A stretch of 64,000 nt of DNA from an uncultured Lachnospiraceae bacterium (GTDB taxonomy: Bacteria; Bacillota; Clostridia; Lachnospirales; Lachnospiraceae). A model generated the notes under the pieces. It had not been told where the DNA came from. It ran no database searches and worked only from the letters and a program-made list of their open reading frames with translations. The first letter of the stretch is position 1; each line of letters begins with the position of its first letter. The stretch spans positions 1 to 64,000 of the forward strand of contig CACZFF010000007.1 of assembly GCA_902780385.1 (NCBI GenBank), given 5' to 3'. Both the position numbers and the translations under genes were made by a program. This document shows positions 1-9,207 of this stretch, one piece after another.

Positions 1-97
1 ACCCGAGTTAAACGGCGAAAATCGCGCGCACAGCGCATTGGAATGCGATTTTCGCAACGTTACTTGTACACGCCCTCGATAGGGCGTGTACAGTAAC
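1..97 (+). repeat. Right part of MITE-like element, copy 1 (cut by window edge)
   Basis: This is the right two thirds of the same element found complete at 9041-9193, 9380-9533 and 38452-38603. Visible parts are the stem GCGAAAATCGC/GCGATTTTCGC (18-56) and the terminal hairpin with arms TGTACACGCCC/GGGCGTGTACA, ending in GTAAC at 97. It is almost identical to the copy at 9380-9533 over this stretch. The left end and its target duplication lie outside the window. Confidence 0.85.
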
Positions 98-135
98 GAT
101 TGCATTCCGAATGAATTCCGGATAAAAGAAAAGTG

Positions 136-165
136 TTGTAAATACTGGTATGTTTGTTGTATTAT
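136..165 (+). promoter_or_regulatory. Probable sigma-A promoter of yajC
   Basis: TTGTAA (136-141) and TATTAT (160-165) are separated by 18 bp. An imperfect AATGACG/CGTCATT inverted repeat (173-195) follows in the leader. The site is inferred from consensus only. Confidence 0.45.
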
Positions 166-229
166 AGAGTGCAATGACGAAAAAAAGACGTCATTATTTT
201 GAATTAATCAAGATGGAGGTTTATTAAAC

Positions 230-550
230 ATGAATGGAATGATGCTGAGCTCTGCAGGTATGGCCGGTTTTTCGACAATCGCCTATATGGTAGTTATCTT
301 CGGCCTGCTGTACTTCTTTATGATTCGCCCCCAGAGAAAGCAGGAGAAGGAAAAAGCTGCTATGCTGGCAACCCTGGCTGTAGGTGATACAGTCCTTACC
401 ACTGCTGGTTTTTACGGCGTAGTCATTGATATCAATGCTGATACAGTCATTGTAGAGTTCGGTTATAACAAGAACTGCCGTATCCCCATGCAGCGCGGCG
501 CGATCGTTCAGATTGAGAAGCCCGAGGATGCAGAAGAGAAGAGCGAATAA
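230..550 (+). CDS. yajC: Preprotein translocase subunit YajC
   Basis: Small inner-membrane accessory protein of the Sec translocon (SecDF-YajC complex). The 106-residue length fits the family. One hydrophobic segment (about residues 14-32) is followed at once by the family hallmark F-x-x-IRPQRKQEKE. The cytoplasmic part then shows the usual GDTVLTTAGFYGVV stretch and ends in an acidic tail. A GGAGG Shine-Dalgarno 8-12 nt upstream supports the ATG. Other Sec genes are not in the window, so the gene seems to be transcribed alone here, between its own promoter and a hairpin terminator at 626-660. Confidence 0.95.
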   Translation: MNGMMLSSAGMAGFSTIAYMVVIFGLLYFFMIRPQRKQEKEKAAMLATLAVGDTVLTTAGFYGVVIDINADTVIVEFGYNKNCRIPMQRGAIVQIEKPEDAEEKSE

Positions 551-625
551 TAAAGGATATCAGGCTCTGACCGGTGTATGTAATCGCAAACAATGCCTCA
601 AAATTGAAAAATTTGTCAGAGGAAC

Positions 626-661
626 GTGCAGGCGTGTATTTTGGTACATGCCTGCGCTTTA
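626..661 (+). terminator. Intrinsic terminator-like hairpin after yajC
   Basis: Arms GCAGGCGTGTA (628-638) and TACATGCCTGC (645-655) form a long stem, with only a short T stretch behind. The rest of the 270-bp gap to ilvD holds a second hairpin (AAGCCGG at 719-725, CCGGCTT at 739-745) that could be a leader structure of ilvD. I see no T-box motif. Confidence 0.55.
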
Positions 662-823
662 ATGATGCAATGTGTTGATGTATCGATGTACATTATCAAA
701 CCGGTTAAATGTTTCCTGAAGCCGGAAAAGAATGTTTACCGGCTTTCGGGATGGAAAATATTTTGAATTGTATATTTATTTATATGGTTCAGAGACGTGA
801 GTTATCAAGAATCGAGGTAAATT

Positions 824-2494
824 ATGAAGAGTGATTCTGTCAAAAAAGGTGTCTCTACAGCTCCCCACAGGAGTCTGTTCAATGCTCTCGGCTACACTGA
901 GGAAGAGAGAAGACGTCCCATGATCGGTATCGTCTGTTCCTACAACGAGATCGTTCCCGGTCATATGAATCTGGACAAGATTGCCCAGGCAGTCAAGATG
1001 GGTGTCGCCATGGCAGGCGGCATGCCGGTCATGTTCCCCGCGATCGCGGTCTGTGACGGTATTGCCATGGGCCATATCGGCATGAAGTATTCTCTTGTCA
1101 CCCGTGACCTGATCGCGGATTCCACTGAGTGTATGGCCAAGGCCCACGGTTTTGACGGCCTCGTCATGATCCCCAACTGCGACAAGAACGTTCCCGGCCT
1201 GCTGATGGCGGCCGCAAGAGTCAACGTTCCCACCATCTTTGTTTCTGGCGGTCCCATGATGGCCGGCCGCATTGACGGCAGGAAGCGCAGTCTTTCCTCC
1301 ATTTTTGAAGCAGTCGGTTCCGTTGCCGCAGGCACAATGACAGAAGAGAAGCTCCGTGAGTATGAGGAGAAGGTCTGTCCCACATGCGGTTCCTGCTCCG
1401 GCATGTATACTGCCAACTCCATGAACTGCCTGACAGAGGCCATCGGCATGGGCCTTCAGGGCAACGGCACGATCCCGGCTGTCTACTCCGCCCGCATCCG
1501 TCTTGCCAAGCACGCCGGCATGAAGATCATGGAGCTTGTTGAAAAAGATATTCGTCCCCGCGACATCATGACTAAGGACGCTTTCATGAACGCCCTGGCT
1601 ATGGACATGGCGCTCGGATGCTCCACCAATACCATGCTGCATCTTCCCGCCATTGCCCATGAGGCAGGCGTTGAGATCAACATGGAGATCGCCAACGAAG
1701 TATCAGACAGGACTCCCAACCTCTGCCACCTGGCTCCTGCAGGCCCCACCTACATGGAAGACCTCAACGAGGCCGGCGGTATCTATGCCGTCATGAATGA
1801 GCTGGACAAGAAGGGACTTCTGAATCTCGACCTGATGACTGTCTCCGGCAAGACCATGCGCGAGAATATCAAGGGCTGTGTCAACCTGGATCCCGAAGTC
1901 ATCCGCCCCATCGAAAATCCCTACATGCCCAACGGCGGCATCGCAGTCCTCAAGGGCAACCTGGCCCCCGATACCGGCATCGTTAAGCGCAGCGCAGTTC
2001 TGCCCGAGATGATGGTCCACGAAGGCCCCGCCCGCGTCTTTGACTGCGAGGAAGATGCCATTGCAGCCATCACCGGCGGAAAGATCAATCCCGGCGACGT
2101 CGTCGTCATCCGCTATGAGGGACCCAAGGGCGGCCCCGGCATGCGTGAGATGCTCAATCCTACTTCCGCCATTGCAGGAATGGGACTTGATTCCACTGTC
2201 GCCCTGATCACAGACGGACGTTTCTCCGGCGCTTCCCGCGGTGCTTCCATCGGCCACGTCTCTCCCGAGGCGGCAGTCGGCGGCCCCATCGCTCTGGTAG
2301 AAGAAGGAGATATCATCTCGATCGATATCCCCGCCAATAAGCTGGAGATGAAGGTCAGCGACGAAGAGCTCGCAGCACGCCGCGCCAAATGGCAGCCCCG
2401 TGAGCCCAAGGTCAAAGACGGATACCTTCATCGTTATGCCGCACTGGTCACCAGCGGCAACCGCGGTGCAGTCCTGGAGCTCCCCGAGGAATAA
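824..2494 (+). CDS. ilvD: Dihydroxy-acid dehydratase
   Basis: Catalyses dehydration of 2,3-dihydroxy-isovalerate and -methylvalerate, the third common step of valine and isoleucine synthesis. It is full length (556 aa). Iron-sulfur ligand positions are visible: Cys119 in NCDKNVPG and the CPTCGSC cluster (Cys185, Cys188, Cys191). The C-terminal half carries [10 protein letters not shown] and [11 protein letters not shown], both typical of IlvD/Edd enzymes. GAGGTAA lies upstream of the ATG. It is followed after 86 bp by ilvB, so the two are probably co-transcribed. Confidence 0.97.
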   Translation: MKSDSVKKGVSTAPHRSLFNALGYTEEERRRPMIGIVCSYNEIVPGHMNLDKIAQAVKMGVAMAGGMPVMFPAIAVCDGIAMGHIGMKYSLVTRDLIADSTECMAKAHGFDGLVMIPNCDKNVPGLLMAAARVNVPTIFVSGGPMMAGRIDGRKRSLSSIFEAVGSVAAGTMTEEKLREYEEKVCPTCGSCSGMYTANSMNCLTEAIGMGLQGNGTIPAVYSARIRLAKHAGMKIMELVEKDIRPRDIMTKDAFMNALAMDMALGCSTNTMLHLPAIAHEAGVEINMEIANEVSDRTPNLCHLAPAGPTYMEDLNEAGGIYAVMNELDKKGLLNLDLMTVSGKTMRENIKGCVNLDPEVIRPIENPYMPNGGIAVLKGNLAPDTGIVKRSAVLPEMMVHEGPARVFDCEEDAIAAITGGKINPGDVVVIRYEGPKGGPGMREMLNPTSAIAGMGLDSTVALITDGRFSGASRGASIGHVSPEAAVGGPIALVEEGDIISIDIPANKLEMKVSDEELAARRAKWQPREPKVKDGYLHRYAALVTSGNRGAVLELPEE

Positions 2495-2580
2495 ATCGGG
2501 ATTCCGGGAAAGATTTTACGAAAGAGGAGAGAAAAGCTGTCTTTACGTGAATCCTTTTTCGTAAACGGAAAGGAGCAGTA

Positions 2581-4260
2581 ATGAAATTAACAGGTGCGGA
2601 TATCATCGTCGAATGCCTGCTCGAGCAGGGCGTAGATACCGTGTTCGGCTATCCCGGCGGTGCGATCCTGAATGTATATGATTCCCTTTATAAAAAAAGC
2701 GACAAGATCCATCATTATCTGACATCCCACGAGCAGGGTGCCTCTCATGCGGCGGACGGCTACGCGCGTGCCACCGGCAAGGTTGGTGTCTGCCTGGCAA
2801 CCAGCGGCCCCGGTGCGACCAATCTGGTCACCGGCATCGCCACGGCCTATATGGACAGTGTTCCCATGGTCGCCATCACCTGCAATGTGACCCTGCCTCT
2901 TCTGGGCAAGGACTCCTTCCAGGAGGTCGATATCAACGGCATCGCCATGCCTGTCACCAAGCACAGCTGGATCGTCAAGGATGTCAATGACCTGGCACAG
3001 ACCATCCGCTACGCCTTTGCCATCGCCCGCACAGGCCGGCCCGGACCCGTCCTGGTAGACGTGCCCAAGGACGTCACCGGTGCGGAGTGCGAATATGAGC
3101 CTGTTGTCCCTGACCGCTATCTTCCGGTCAAGAAGCGCCCCATTAAAGATGCGGAGATCGACCAGGTCATCAGCATGATCAATGCCTCCAAAAAGCCCTT
3201 TGTCATGGTCGGCGGAGGAGCAGTGATCTCCGGCGCATCCGATGAGCTCAGGACCTTTGTCGACAAGATCGATGCCCCTGTCTGCGATACCCTGATGGGC
3301 AAAGGCGCTTTTAACGGCACAGATTCCCGTTATACGGGCATGATCGGTATGCACGGTACCAAGGCATCCAACCTGGGCGTCAGCCGCTGCGACCTTCTGA
3401 TCGCCCTCGGCGCGCGTTTTTCGGACCGTGTCATCGGCAATGCCAAGACATTTGCCTCCGGGGCAAAGATTCTGCATATCGATGTAGATCCTGCAGAGAT
3501 CAACAAGAATATCAAGGTTGATTTCTCCGTGATCGGCGATCTCAAAGAGGTGCTCGAGAAGATCAACGAAAAGCTCACTCAGCAGTCGCATCCCGACTGG
3601 CTCAAATATACATCCCAGCTCAAGGCGTCCTATCCGCTCAACTACGATCACAAGAAGCTCACCTGCCCTGCCATCATCCAGAAGCTGGATGAGCTGACGG
3701 AAGGCAATGCCATCATCACAACGGACGTCGGACAGCACCAGATGTGGGCGGCCCAGTATTACACCTACACAAGGCCCCGCACCCTGATCTCTTCCGGCGG
3801 TCTGGGTACCATGGGATACGGAATCGGAGCAGCGATCGGCGCAAAGATCGCCCATCCAGACCGCACGGTCATCAATATCGGCGGCGACGGATGCTTCCGC
3901 ATGAATATGAATGAACTGGCCACAGCCAGCCGCTACAATATCCCGATCATTGCGATCGTCATTGACAACCACGTGCTCGGTATGGTCCGCCAGTGGCAGA
4001 CCCTCTATTACGGAGCCCGTTACAGCGCCACCATCATCGAGGACAAGGTCGACTACTGCAAGGTCGCCGAAGGCCTGGGCTGCCGCGCCATCAATGTCAC
4101 AAGCCTTTCTGAGCTGGAACCTGCTCTCAAAGAAGCAATCGCCTCGACAGAGCCTATCCTTGTCAACTGCGTCATCGATGAGGATGACAAGGTCTTCCCC
4201 ATGGTCTCCCCCGGAGCTTCCATTGAAGAGGCCTTTGACGAGAAGGATATGATGAAATAA
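2581..4260 (+). CDS. ilvB: Acetolactate synthase large (catalytic) subunit
   Basis: Thiamine-diphosphate enzyme that joins two pyruvates, or pyruvate and 2-ketobutyrate, in branched-chain amino acid synthesis. At 559 aa it is full length. The catalytic Glu51 sits in HEQGASHAADGYARATGK and the ThDP/Mg motif GGDGCFRMNMNEL lies near residue 440. The central FAD-type domain carries GARFSDRV. A GGAAAGGAG site precedes the ATG. The gap from ilvD contains a TTTACGAAA/TTTTCGTAAA inverted repeat. No small regulatory subunit gene (ilvN/ilvH) follows, because serC comes next; it may be elsewhere in the genome. A catabolic AlsS is less likely given the ilvD neighbour. Confidence 0.93.
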   Translation: MKLTGADIIVECLLEQGVDTVFGYPGGAILNVYDSLYKKSDKIHHYLTSHEQGASHAADGYARATGKVGVCLATSGPGATNLVTGIATAYMDSVPMVAITCNVTLPLLGKDSFQEVDINGIAMPVTKHSWIVKDVNDLAQTIRYAFAIARTGRPGPVLVDVPKDVTGAECEYEPVVPDRYLPVKKRPIKDAEIDQVISMINASKKPFVMVGGGAVISGASDELRTFVDKIDAPVCDTLMGKGAFNGTDSRYTGMIGMHGTKASNLGVSRCDLLIALGARFSDRVIGNAKTFASGAKILHIDVDPAEINKNIKVDFSVIGDLKEVLEKINEKLTQQSHPDWLKYTSQLKASYPLNYDHKKLTCPAIIQKLDELTEGNAIITTDVGQHQMWAAQYYTYTRPRTLISSGGLGTMGYGIGAAIGAKIAHPDRTVINIGGDGCFRMNMNELATASRYNIPIIAIVIDNHVLGMVRQWQTLYYGARYSATIIEDKVDYCKVAEGLGCRAINVTSLSELEPALKEAIASTEPILVNCVIDEDDKVFPMVSPGASIEEAFDEKDMMK

Positions 4261-4294
4261 GTAACGACAGATATACAGGAGGAACACAACAACA

Positions 4295-5383
4295 ATGGAT
4301 AGAGTTTACAATTTTTCCGCAGGCCCCGCCGTTCTTCCGGAGGAAGTCCTTCGTGAAGCAGCCGATGAAATGCTCAACTACAAGGGGAGCGGGATGTCCG
4401 TCATGGAGATGAGCCACCGCGGTAAAATCTTCGACGGAATCATCAAAGAAGCCGAGGCAGACCTCCGCGAGATCCTCAATATTCCTGACAACTACAAGGT
4501 CCTGTTCCTGCAGGGCGGTGCCTGGACTCAGTTTGCGGCAGTTCCCATGAACCTCATGCGCAACCATGTCGCCGCTTATGTCATCACAGGCCAGTGGGCA
4601 AAAAAAGCATACCAGGAAGCCAGAAAGTATGGAGATGCCATCGCAGTCGCTTCTTCCGAAGACAAGACCTACAGCTATATTCCGGACTGCTCCGACCTGG
4701 ACATTCCCGAAGAGGCTGATTATGTCTATATCTGCGAGAACAATACCATTTACGGGACCAAGTTCCATGAGCTTCCCAATACCAAGGGACACGATCTTGT
4801 GGCAGATGTTTCCTCCTGCTTCCTCTCCGAGCCTGTTGATGTCTCCAAGTACGCTGTTATGTACGGCGGTGTTCAGAAGAACATCGGACCCGCAGGCGTT
4901 GTGATCGCGATCATCCGCGAAGACCTGATCCGCGACGATGTGGTCCCGGGAACACCTACCATGCTCAAGTGGAAGACCCAGGCTGACAACGATTCCCTCT
5001 TCAATACCCCTCCCGCCTACGGTATCTATATCTGCGGCAAGGTATTCAAATGGATCAAGAAGATGGGCGGCCTTGAAGTCATGAAAGAGCGCAACGAGAA
5101 GAAGGCAAAGCTCCTCTATGATTACCTGGATGAGAGCAAACTCTTCAAGGGTACAGTCCGCAAGGAGGACCGTTCCCTCATGAACGTCCCCTTCGTCATC
5201 GGCGACAAGGACCTGGAAGCACAGTTCGTCAAGGAAGCGGAGGCAGAAGGCCTGGTGAGCCTGAAGGGCCATCGCTCTGTCGGCGGCATGCGTGCCAGCA
5301 TCTACAACGCAATGCCCTATGAGGGTGTTGAAAAGCTGGTCGCTTTCATGAAGGATTTTGAAGCAAAACACCCCGCAGAATGA
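4295..5383 (+). CDS. serC: Phosphoserine aminotransferase
   Basis: Converts 3-phosphohydroxypyruvate to phosphoserine with glutamate as amino donor (serine pathway, and the analogous step in PLP synthesis). The 362-aa length and the start YNFSAGPAVLP are diagnostic of the family. The PLP-binding lysine is Lys195 in YGGVQKNIGPAG. The C-terminal H-R-S-x-GGMRASIYNAM is intact. An ACAGGAGGAA site lies just upstream. It is followed by the SerA-type dehydrogenase that supplies its substrate, so serC, serA and the DUF1015 gene form a serine cluster. Confidence 0.96.
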   Translation: MDRVYNFSAGPAVLPEEVLREAADEMLNYKGSGMSVMEMSHRGKIFDGIIKEAEADLREILNIPDNYKVLFLQGGAWTQFAAVPMNLMRNHVAAYVITGQWAKKAYQEARKYGDAIAVASSEDKTYSYIPDCSDLDIPEEADYVYICENNTIYGTKFHELPNTKGHDLVADVSSCFLSEPVDVSKYAVMYGGVQKNIGPAGVVIAIIREDLIRDDVVPGTPTMLKWKTQADNDSLFNTPPAYGIYICGKVFKWIKKMGGLEVMKERNEKKAKLLYDYLDESKLFKGTVRKEDRSLMNVPFVIGDKDLEAQFVKEAEAEGLVSLKGHRSVGGMRASIYNAMPYEGVEKLVAFMKDFEAKHPAE

Positions 5384-5495
5384 GTCATTGGATTGGCCGG
5401 AGCGTAACTGCCCACAGCTGCCCGCCCATTTTGTATCACTCAATACTGGTCGTAATGAACAGTTGATTGAATTGTAAAAATAGCGAGAAATCAAA

Positions 5496-6659
5496 ATGTA
5501 TAAATTTCACTGCCTTAACAATATTTCCCCCATCGGACTCAAGAACTTCACTTCCAAATACGAGCAGGTAGACGATATCAATGATGCAGAGGGCATTCTG
5601 GTCCGAAGCGCCGCCATGCACGACATGGAGTTCTCCGACAACCTGCTTGCAATCGCGCGCGCCGGCGCAGGCGTCAACAATATCCCCCTGCAGCGCTGTG
5701 CGGAAAAGGGAATCGTGGTATTTAACACCCCCGGTGCCAATGCCAACGGCGTCAAGGAGCTTGTCTTTGCAGGCATGCTGCTCGCCTCCCGCGACATCGT
5801 CGAGGGCGTCGACTGGGTCCGGGCAAACTGGAATAATCCTGATATCGCCAAAACAGCGGAAAAGGAGAAAAAACAGTTTGCCGGTATCGAGCTGGAGGGA
5901 AAGAAGATCGGTATTATCGGCCTGGGCGCCATCGGTGTCCGTGTTGCCAATGCCGCCGTCAATCTCGGCATGGATGTATATGGCTACGATCCCTATGTCT
6001 CTGTTGACTCCGCATGGCATCTGAGCAGAAAGATCACTCATGTTCTCCGGATCGAGGATATTTATTCCATGTGTGATTACATCACCATCCACGTTCCGCT
6101 CCTGGATTCCACCCGCGGCATGATCAATGCTGAGGCGATCAGCCAGATGAAGCAGGGTGTTGTCCTCATCAACATGGCACGCGATCTTCTCGTGGATGAA
6201 AAAGCCGTCGTCGAGGCGATCGACGAAGGCAAGATCCGCCGCTATGTCTCTGACTTCCCCAACCCCACCGTTGCAGGAAAGCGCGGATGCATCACGACAC
6301 CCCACCTGGGCGCCTCCACTGAGGAGTCCGAGATCAACTGCGCAAAGATGGCGGTCAACGAGATGCGCGACTATCTGGAGAACGGCAATATCAATAACAG
6401 CGTCAATTACCCCCGCTGCAATATGGGTGTCTGCCAGAGCGTGGGCAGGATCGGCATCTTCCACAAGAATCAGGCCAATATGATCACCAACTTCACCAGG
6501 ATCATGGGCGCCGAGGCTGTCAACATCGCCGAGATGTCCAACAAATCCCGCGGAGATGTTGCCTACACCCTGATCGATACCGATACAAAGGCTTCAGATG
6601 ATGTGATCAGAGAACTGGGAAGGGTCGACGGCGTGTATCGTGTACGCGTGATCAAATAA
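5496..6659 (+). CDS. serA: D-3-phosphoglycerate dehydrogenase with C-terminal ACT domain
   Basis: Oxidises 3-phosphoglycerate to 3-phosphohydroxypyruvate, the first committed step of serine synthesis. The NAD-binding fold has GLGAIGVRVAN (about 142-152). The Arg of MARDLLVDE and the His of TPHLGAST match two members of the catalytic Arg-Glu-His triad. Where E. coli SerA has the Glu of its DVFPTEP segment, this protein reads SDFPNPTVAG, so that Glu is not conserved. Residues from about 315 form an ACT domain, presumably the serine sensor. The 387-aa length is the short clostridial form. The ribosome site is weak (GCGAGAA). Position next to serC supports the assignment. Confidence 0.9.
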   Translation: MYKFHCLNNISPIGLKNFTSKYEQVDDINDAEGILVRSAAMHDMEFSDNLLAIARAGAGVNNIPLQRCAEKGIVVFNTPGANANGVKELVFAGMLLASRDIVEGVDWVRANWNNPDIAKTAEKEKKQFAGIELEGKKIGIIGLGAIGVRVANAAVNLGMDVYGYDPYVSVDSAWHLSRKITHVLRIEDIYSMCDYITIHVPLLDSTRGMINAEAISQMKQGVVLINMARDLLVDEKAVVEAIDEGKIRRYVSDFPNPTVAGKRGCITTPHLGASTEESEINCAKMAVNEMRDYLENGNINNSVNYPRCNMGVCQSVGRIGIFHKNQANMITNFTRIMGAEAVNIAEMSNKSRGDVAYTLIDTDTKASDDVIRELGRVDGVYRVRVIK

Positions 6660-6716
6660 GACCCGATCATACAGCTATACTGATCTACGAATTGTTTTGG
6701 AGGATACTACACACAC

Positions 6717-7958
6717 ATGGCTGACATTCGACCTTTTTGTGCCTGCAGACCTGCAGCCGGCCTGGAATCCGAGATTGCCGCATTGCCCTATGATGTATAT
6801 TCGCGGACGGAAGCCCGTGAATATGTGGCTTCCCACCCGGGATCCTTCCTCGCCATTGACCGTGCGGAGACGTCCATGCCTCCCGAGATGGACATTTATG
6901 ACGAGCGCGTCTACGAGCATGCCCGTGATCTGCTCAGGGACTGGATCCGTCAGGGACGCTTTGTCCAGGACACAGCTCCCTGCTACTATGTTTATGCCCA
7001 GACCATGGACGGGCGCACGCAGACAGGCATTGTTGCCTGCTCCTCCATCGACGATTATGATGCGGGCGTGATCAAAAAGCATGAGAATACCAGAGCGGAC
7101 AAGGAGAAGGACAGGATCTGCCACGTCGACGCCTGCAGCGCCCAGACCGGCCCCATCTTTCTCTGTTATCGCCAGAATGCCTGCATCGATGAGGTTGTAA
7201 AGAAGGCAGCTGCCGGCATTCCCGCCTGTGATTTTGTTTCCGACGGCAATATCCGCAATCGTGTCTGGATCATTTCCGATCCTTCGGACTGTGAAAAGAT
7301 CCGCGATGCATTTGCCGGCATTGACAGCATTTATATCGCGGACGGGCATCACCGCTGCGCATCCGCTGTCCGTGTAGGAAAAATGCGCAGGGAGGAAAAT
7401 CCCGGATATACAGGAGAAGAGGAGTTCAACTACTTCCTCTCCGTGCTCTTTCCGGAGAACGAACTCAAGATCATGGATTACAATCGGGTCGTCCACGATC
7501 TCAACGGTCTCTCTGCGGATGCTTTCCTGGAAAAAACAGAGAAGATCTGTGAGATCATCCGTCCTGAGAATGATCAGACAGCACCCATTCCAGCCGCCAA
7601 GGGCCAGATCGGAATGTATCTGCAAGGCCGCTGGTATCTTTTGAAGATCCGTCCCGAATACAGGAACGACGATCCTGTTGCCGGTCTCGATGTCTCCATT
7701 CTGCAGGATTGCATCCTTGCCCCGGTGCTCGGGATCGGTGATCCCAAGACGGATTCCCGCATAGAGTTTGTCGGCGGGATCCGCGGGACAAAGGAACTGC
7801 AGGACAAGGCGGATGCCATGCACGGCGTCTCCTTCCTCATGCATCCCACCTCTCTGGGAGAATTATTCGATGTCGCCGATGCAGGCCGCCTGATGCCGCC
7901 CAAATCGACCTGGTTTGAGCCCAAGCTCCTCAGCGGACTCTTTATCCATTTAATTTGA
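6717..7958 (+). CDS. DUF1015 family protein
   Basis: A 413-aa protein of the DUF1015 family: the start ADIRPFCACRPA, the LPYDVYSRTEAREY stretch and the central IADGHHRCASA (about residues 205-215) are typical. The family is widespread in anaerobes and has often been seen next to serA and serC. Some members have been reported as free serine kinases (SbnI/SerK-type), but I cannot assign an activity here. The GGAGG site is 14 nt upstream. It is third in a serC-serA-DUF1015 row and ends at a strong terminator, so a role in serine metabolism is a reasonable inference. Confidence 0.85.
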   Translation: MADIRPFCACRPAAGLESEIAALPYDVYSRTEAREYVASHPGSFLAIDRAETSMPPEMDIYDERVYEHARDLLRDWIRQGRFVQDTAPCYYVYAQTMDGRTQTGIVACSSIDDYDAGVIKKHENTRADKEKDRICHVDACSAQTGPIFLCYRQNACIDEVVKKAAAGIPACDFVSDGNIRNRVWIISDPSDCEKIRDAFAGIDSIYIADGHHRCASAVRVGKMRREENPGYTGEEEFNYFLSVLFPENELKIMDYNRVVHDLNGLSADAFLEKTEKICEIIRPENDQTAPIPAAKGQIGMYLQGRWYLLKIRPEYRNDDPVAGLDVSILQDCILAPVLGIGDPKTDSRIEFVGGIRGTKELQDKADAMHGVSFLMHPTSLGELFDVADAGRLMPPKSTWFEPKLLSGLFIHLI

Positions 7959-7964
7959 TGTATT

Positions 7965-8013
7965 AAAAAAGAGCAGGTCCTCCTCTTTGACCGGGAGGGA
8001 GCTGCTCTTTTTC
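7965..8013. terminator. Bidirectional terminator between DUF1015 gene and degV
   Basis: AAAAAAGAGCAG...CTGCTCTTTTT form a long stem with A/T tracts on both sides, and an inner arm CCTCC/GGAGG adds to it. It can stop transcription of the serine cluster rightward and of degV leftward. Confidence 0.85.
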
Positions 8014-8108
8014 TGTCTATTCAGCTTTTTTCTGTCTACTCTGCGTTATGGTATAATCTTCATGCTTGAAGATGATTCTTTCTTTACGTTACTTTACTTT
8101 TCTGGTTT

Positions 8109-8999
8109 TTATTTTGTCCGCTTGTCGCCCCAGAAGAAGAGCGCCACTGTGCCGGGGCCGGTGTGGCTTCCGATCGTCGTTCCGATATTATTGATCTCAA
8201 CTTTCCCGTTGAGATTGGGGAAACGCTCCTCGACTAGACGCGCGACCTCACGAGCATCCTCTTCGCAGGCCGACTGGGAAATGTAGCATTTTCCGCTGTA
8301 GGATCTGCCGTCCTCCGCGTGCTCCTCCATCCTGTCAACGATGGCGCGGATCACTTTCTTTTTGGTGCGGATTTTGTATCTGAGAGTCAGGCGGCCCATA
8401 TGATCCATGTTGAGAAGAGGGCAGATGTTCAGCAGTGTTCCGATCGCCCCTGAAGCTTTGGAAATACGCCCGCCGCGGATATAGAAGGTCAGGTCCGTTG
8501 AGAAAAACCAGTGATGTACTCGAAGGCGGTTTTGCAGCAGCCAGGAATTGAGGCTGTCAATATCCATGCGGGAAGCCTTCAATTCAGCCAGTTTATCCAT
8601 GAGAAGTCCGTAGCCGGAGGAAGCGCCCAGTGAATCGACAATATAGATCTTCCTCTTCGGATATTTCAAATGAAGCTGGTCGCGCGCGATGCACGCGGAA
8701 TTGCAGGTGCCGCTGATGCCGGTGGAAAGACAGACATGCAGGATATCCAGGCCCTGCCTGAGAAAGCCTTCGAAATAATCTTTATATTCCTGTACATTGA
8801 CCTGGGAGGTAGCTGTTGATGCACCTGCCGCCATACGGGAATAGAATTCCGAAAAGGGGATGGTCTGCCCCAGATCATCGGGATATTCCTTTCCGTCCAA
8901 CTGATAGTGAAAACAAATATAGTGGACTCCGATTGCTTCGAAGTGTTCTTTTGAGAGATCGGCTGTGGAGCAGCAGCTGAGAATATAATTGTTGTTCAT
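8109..8999 (-). CDS. DegV family fatty-acid-binding protein
   Basis: DegV-type proteins bind a fatty acid and, as FakB, hand it to a fatty acid kinase (FakA). Length (296 aa) and pattern fit: an N-terminal ILSCCSTADLS, then PFSEFYSRMAAGASTATSQVN (the Thr-Ser pair is at the lipid pocket), CLSTGISGTCNSA and YIVDSLGASSGYGLLM. No fakA is visible nearby. GAAAGGAGCC precedes the ATG. It is the only leftward gene in the first 55 kb. A complete MITE sits in its leader between the likely promoter and the ribosome site. Confidence 0.93.
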   Translation of the reverse strand: MNNNYILSCCSTADLSKEHFEAIGVHYICFHYQLDGKEYPDDLGQTIPFSEFYSRMAAGASTATSQVNVQEYKDYFEGFLRQGLDILHVCLSTGISGTCNSACIARDQLHLKYPKRKIYIVDSLGASSGYGLLMDKLAELKASRMDIDSLNSWLLQNRLRVHHWFFSTDLTFYIRGGRISKASGAIGTLLNICPLLNMDHMGRLTLRYKIRTKKKVIRAIVDRMEEHAEDGRSYSGKCYISQSACEEDAREVARLVEERFPNLNGKVEINNIGTTIGSHTGPGTVALFFWGDKRTK

Positions 9000-9040
9000 A
9001 AAACAGGCTCCTTTCTATGTTAAAGCGCTTGGGAATATTC

Positions 9041-9193
9041 GTTACAGTTCAGACCCACCTGAAACTCGAGGTGTTTTTCGCGGGTTTTTCGCGAAAAACC
9101 CGAGTTGAACGGCGAAAATCCCATCGCGTAAGCGATTTGGAATGGGATTTTCGCAAGTTACTGTCACGCCCTCGATAGGGCGTGAACAGTAAC
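9041..9193 (+). mobile_element. MITE-like element, copy 2, in the degV leader
   Basis: A 153-bp element with near-perfect terminal inverted repeats GTTACAGTTCA/TGAACAGTAAC. It is flanked by an 8-bp duplication GAATATTC (9033-9040 and 9194-9201). Inside are four pairings: CACCT/AGGTG, TTTTTCGCG/CGCGAAAAA, GCGAAAATCCCAT/ATGGGATTTTCGC and CACGCCC/GGGCGTG. It contains no open frame of note, so it cannot encode a transposase and must be moved in trans. It lies between the inferred degV promoter and the degV ribosome site. Confidence 0.88.
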
Positions 9194-9207
9194 GAATATT
9201 CTACCTA

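Noticed and set aside
551..823. T-box leader upstream of ilvD
   Set aside because: The gap is long enough for one, but there is no TGGNACC-type anti-terminator sequence and no specifier-loop pattern. Only simple hairpins were found.
776..1660. Long leftward open frame opposite ilvD (and a similar one opposite ilvB, 2587-4287)
   Set aside because: They mirror strongly conserved enzymes on the other strand, have no ribosome site and no recognisable motifs. Codon bias of the sense gene explains the open frames.
7987..8286. Rightward open frame over the terminator and the 3' end of degV
   Set aside because: It starts inside the terminator hairpin and overlaps degV on the other strand without a ribosome site.
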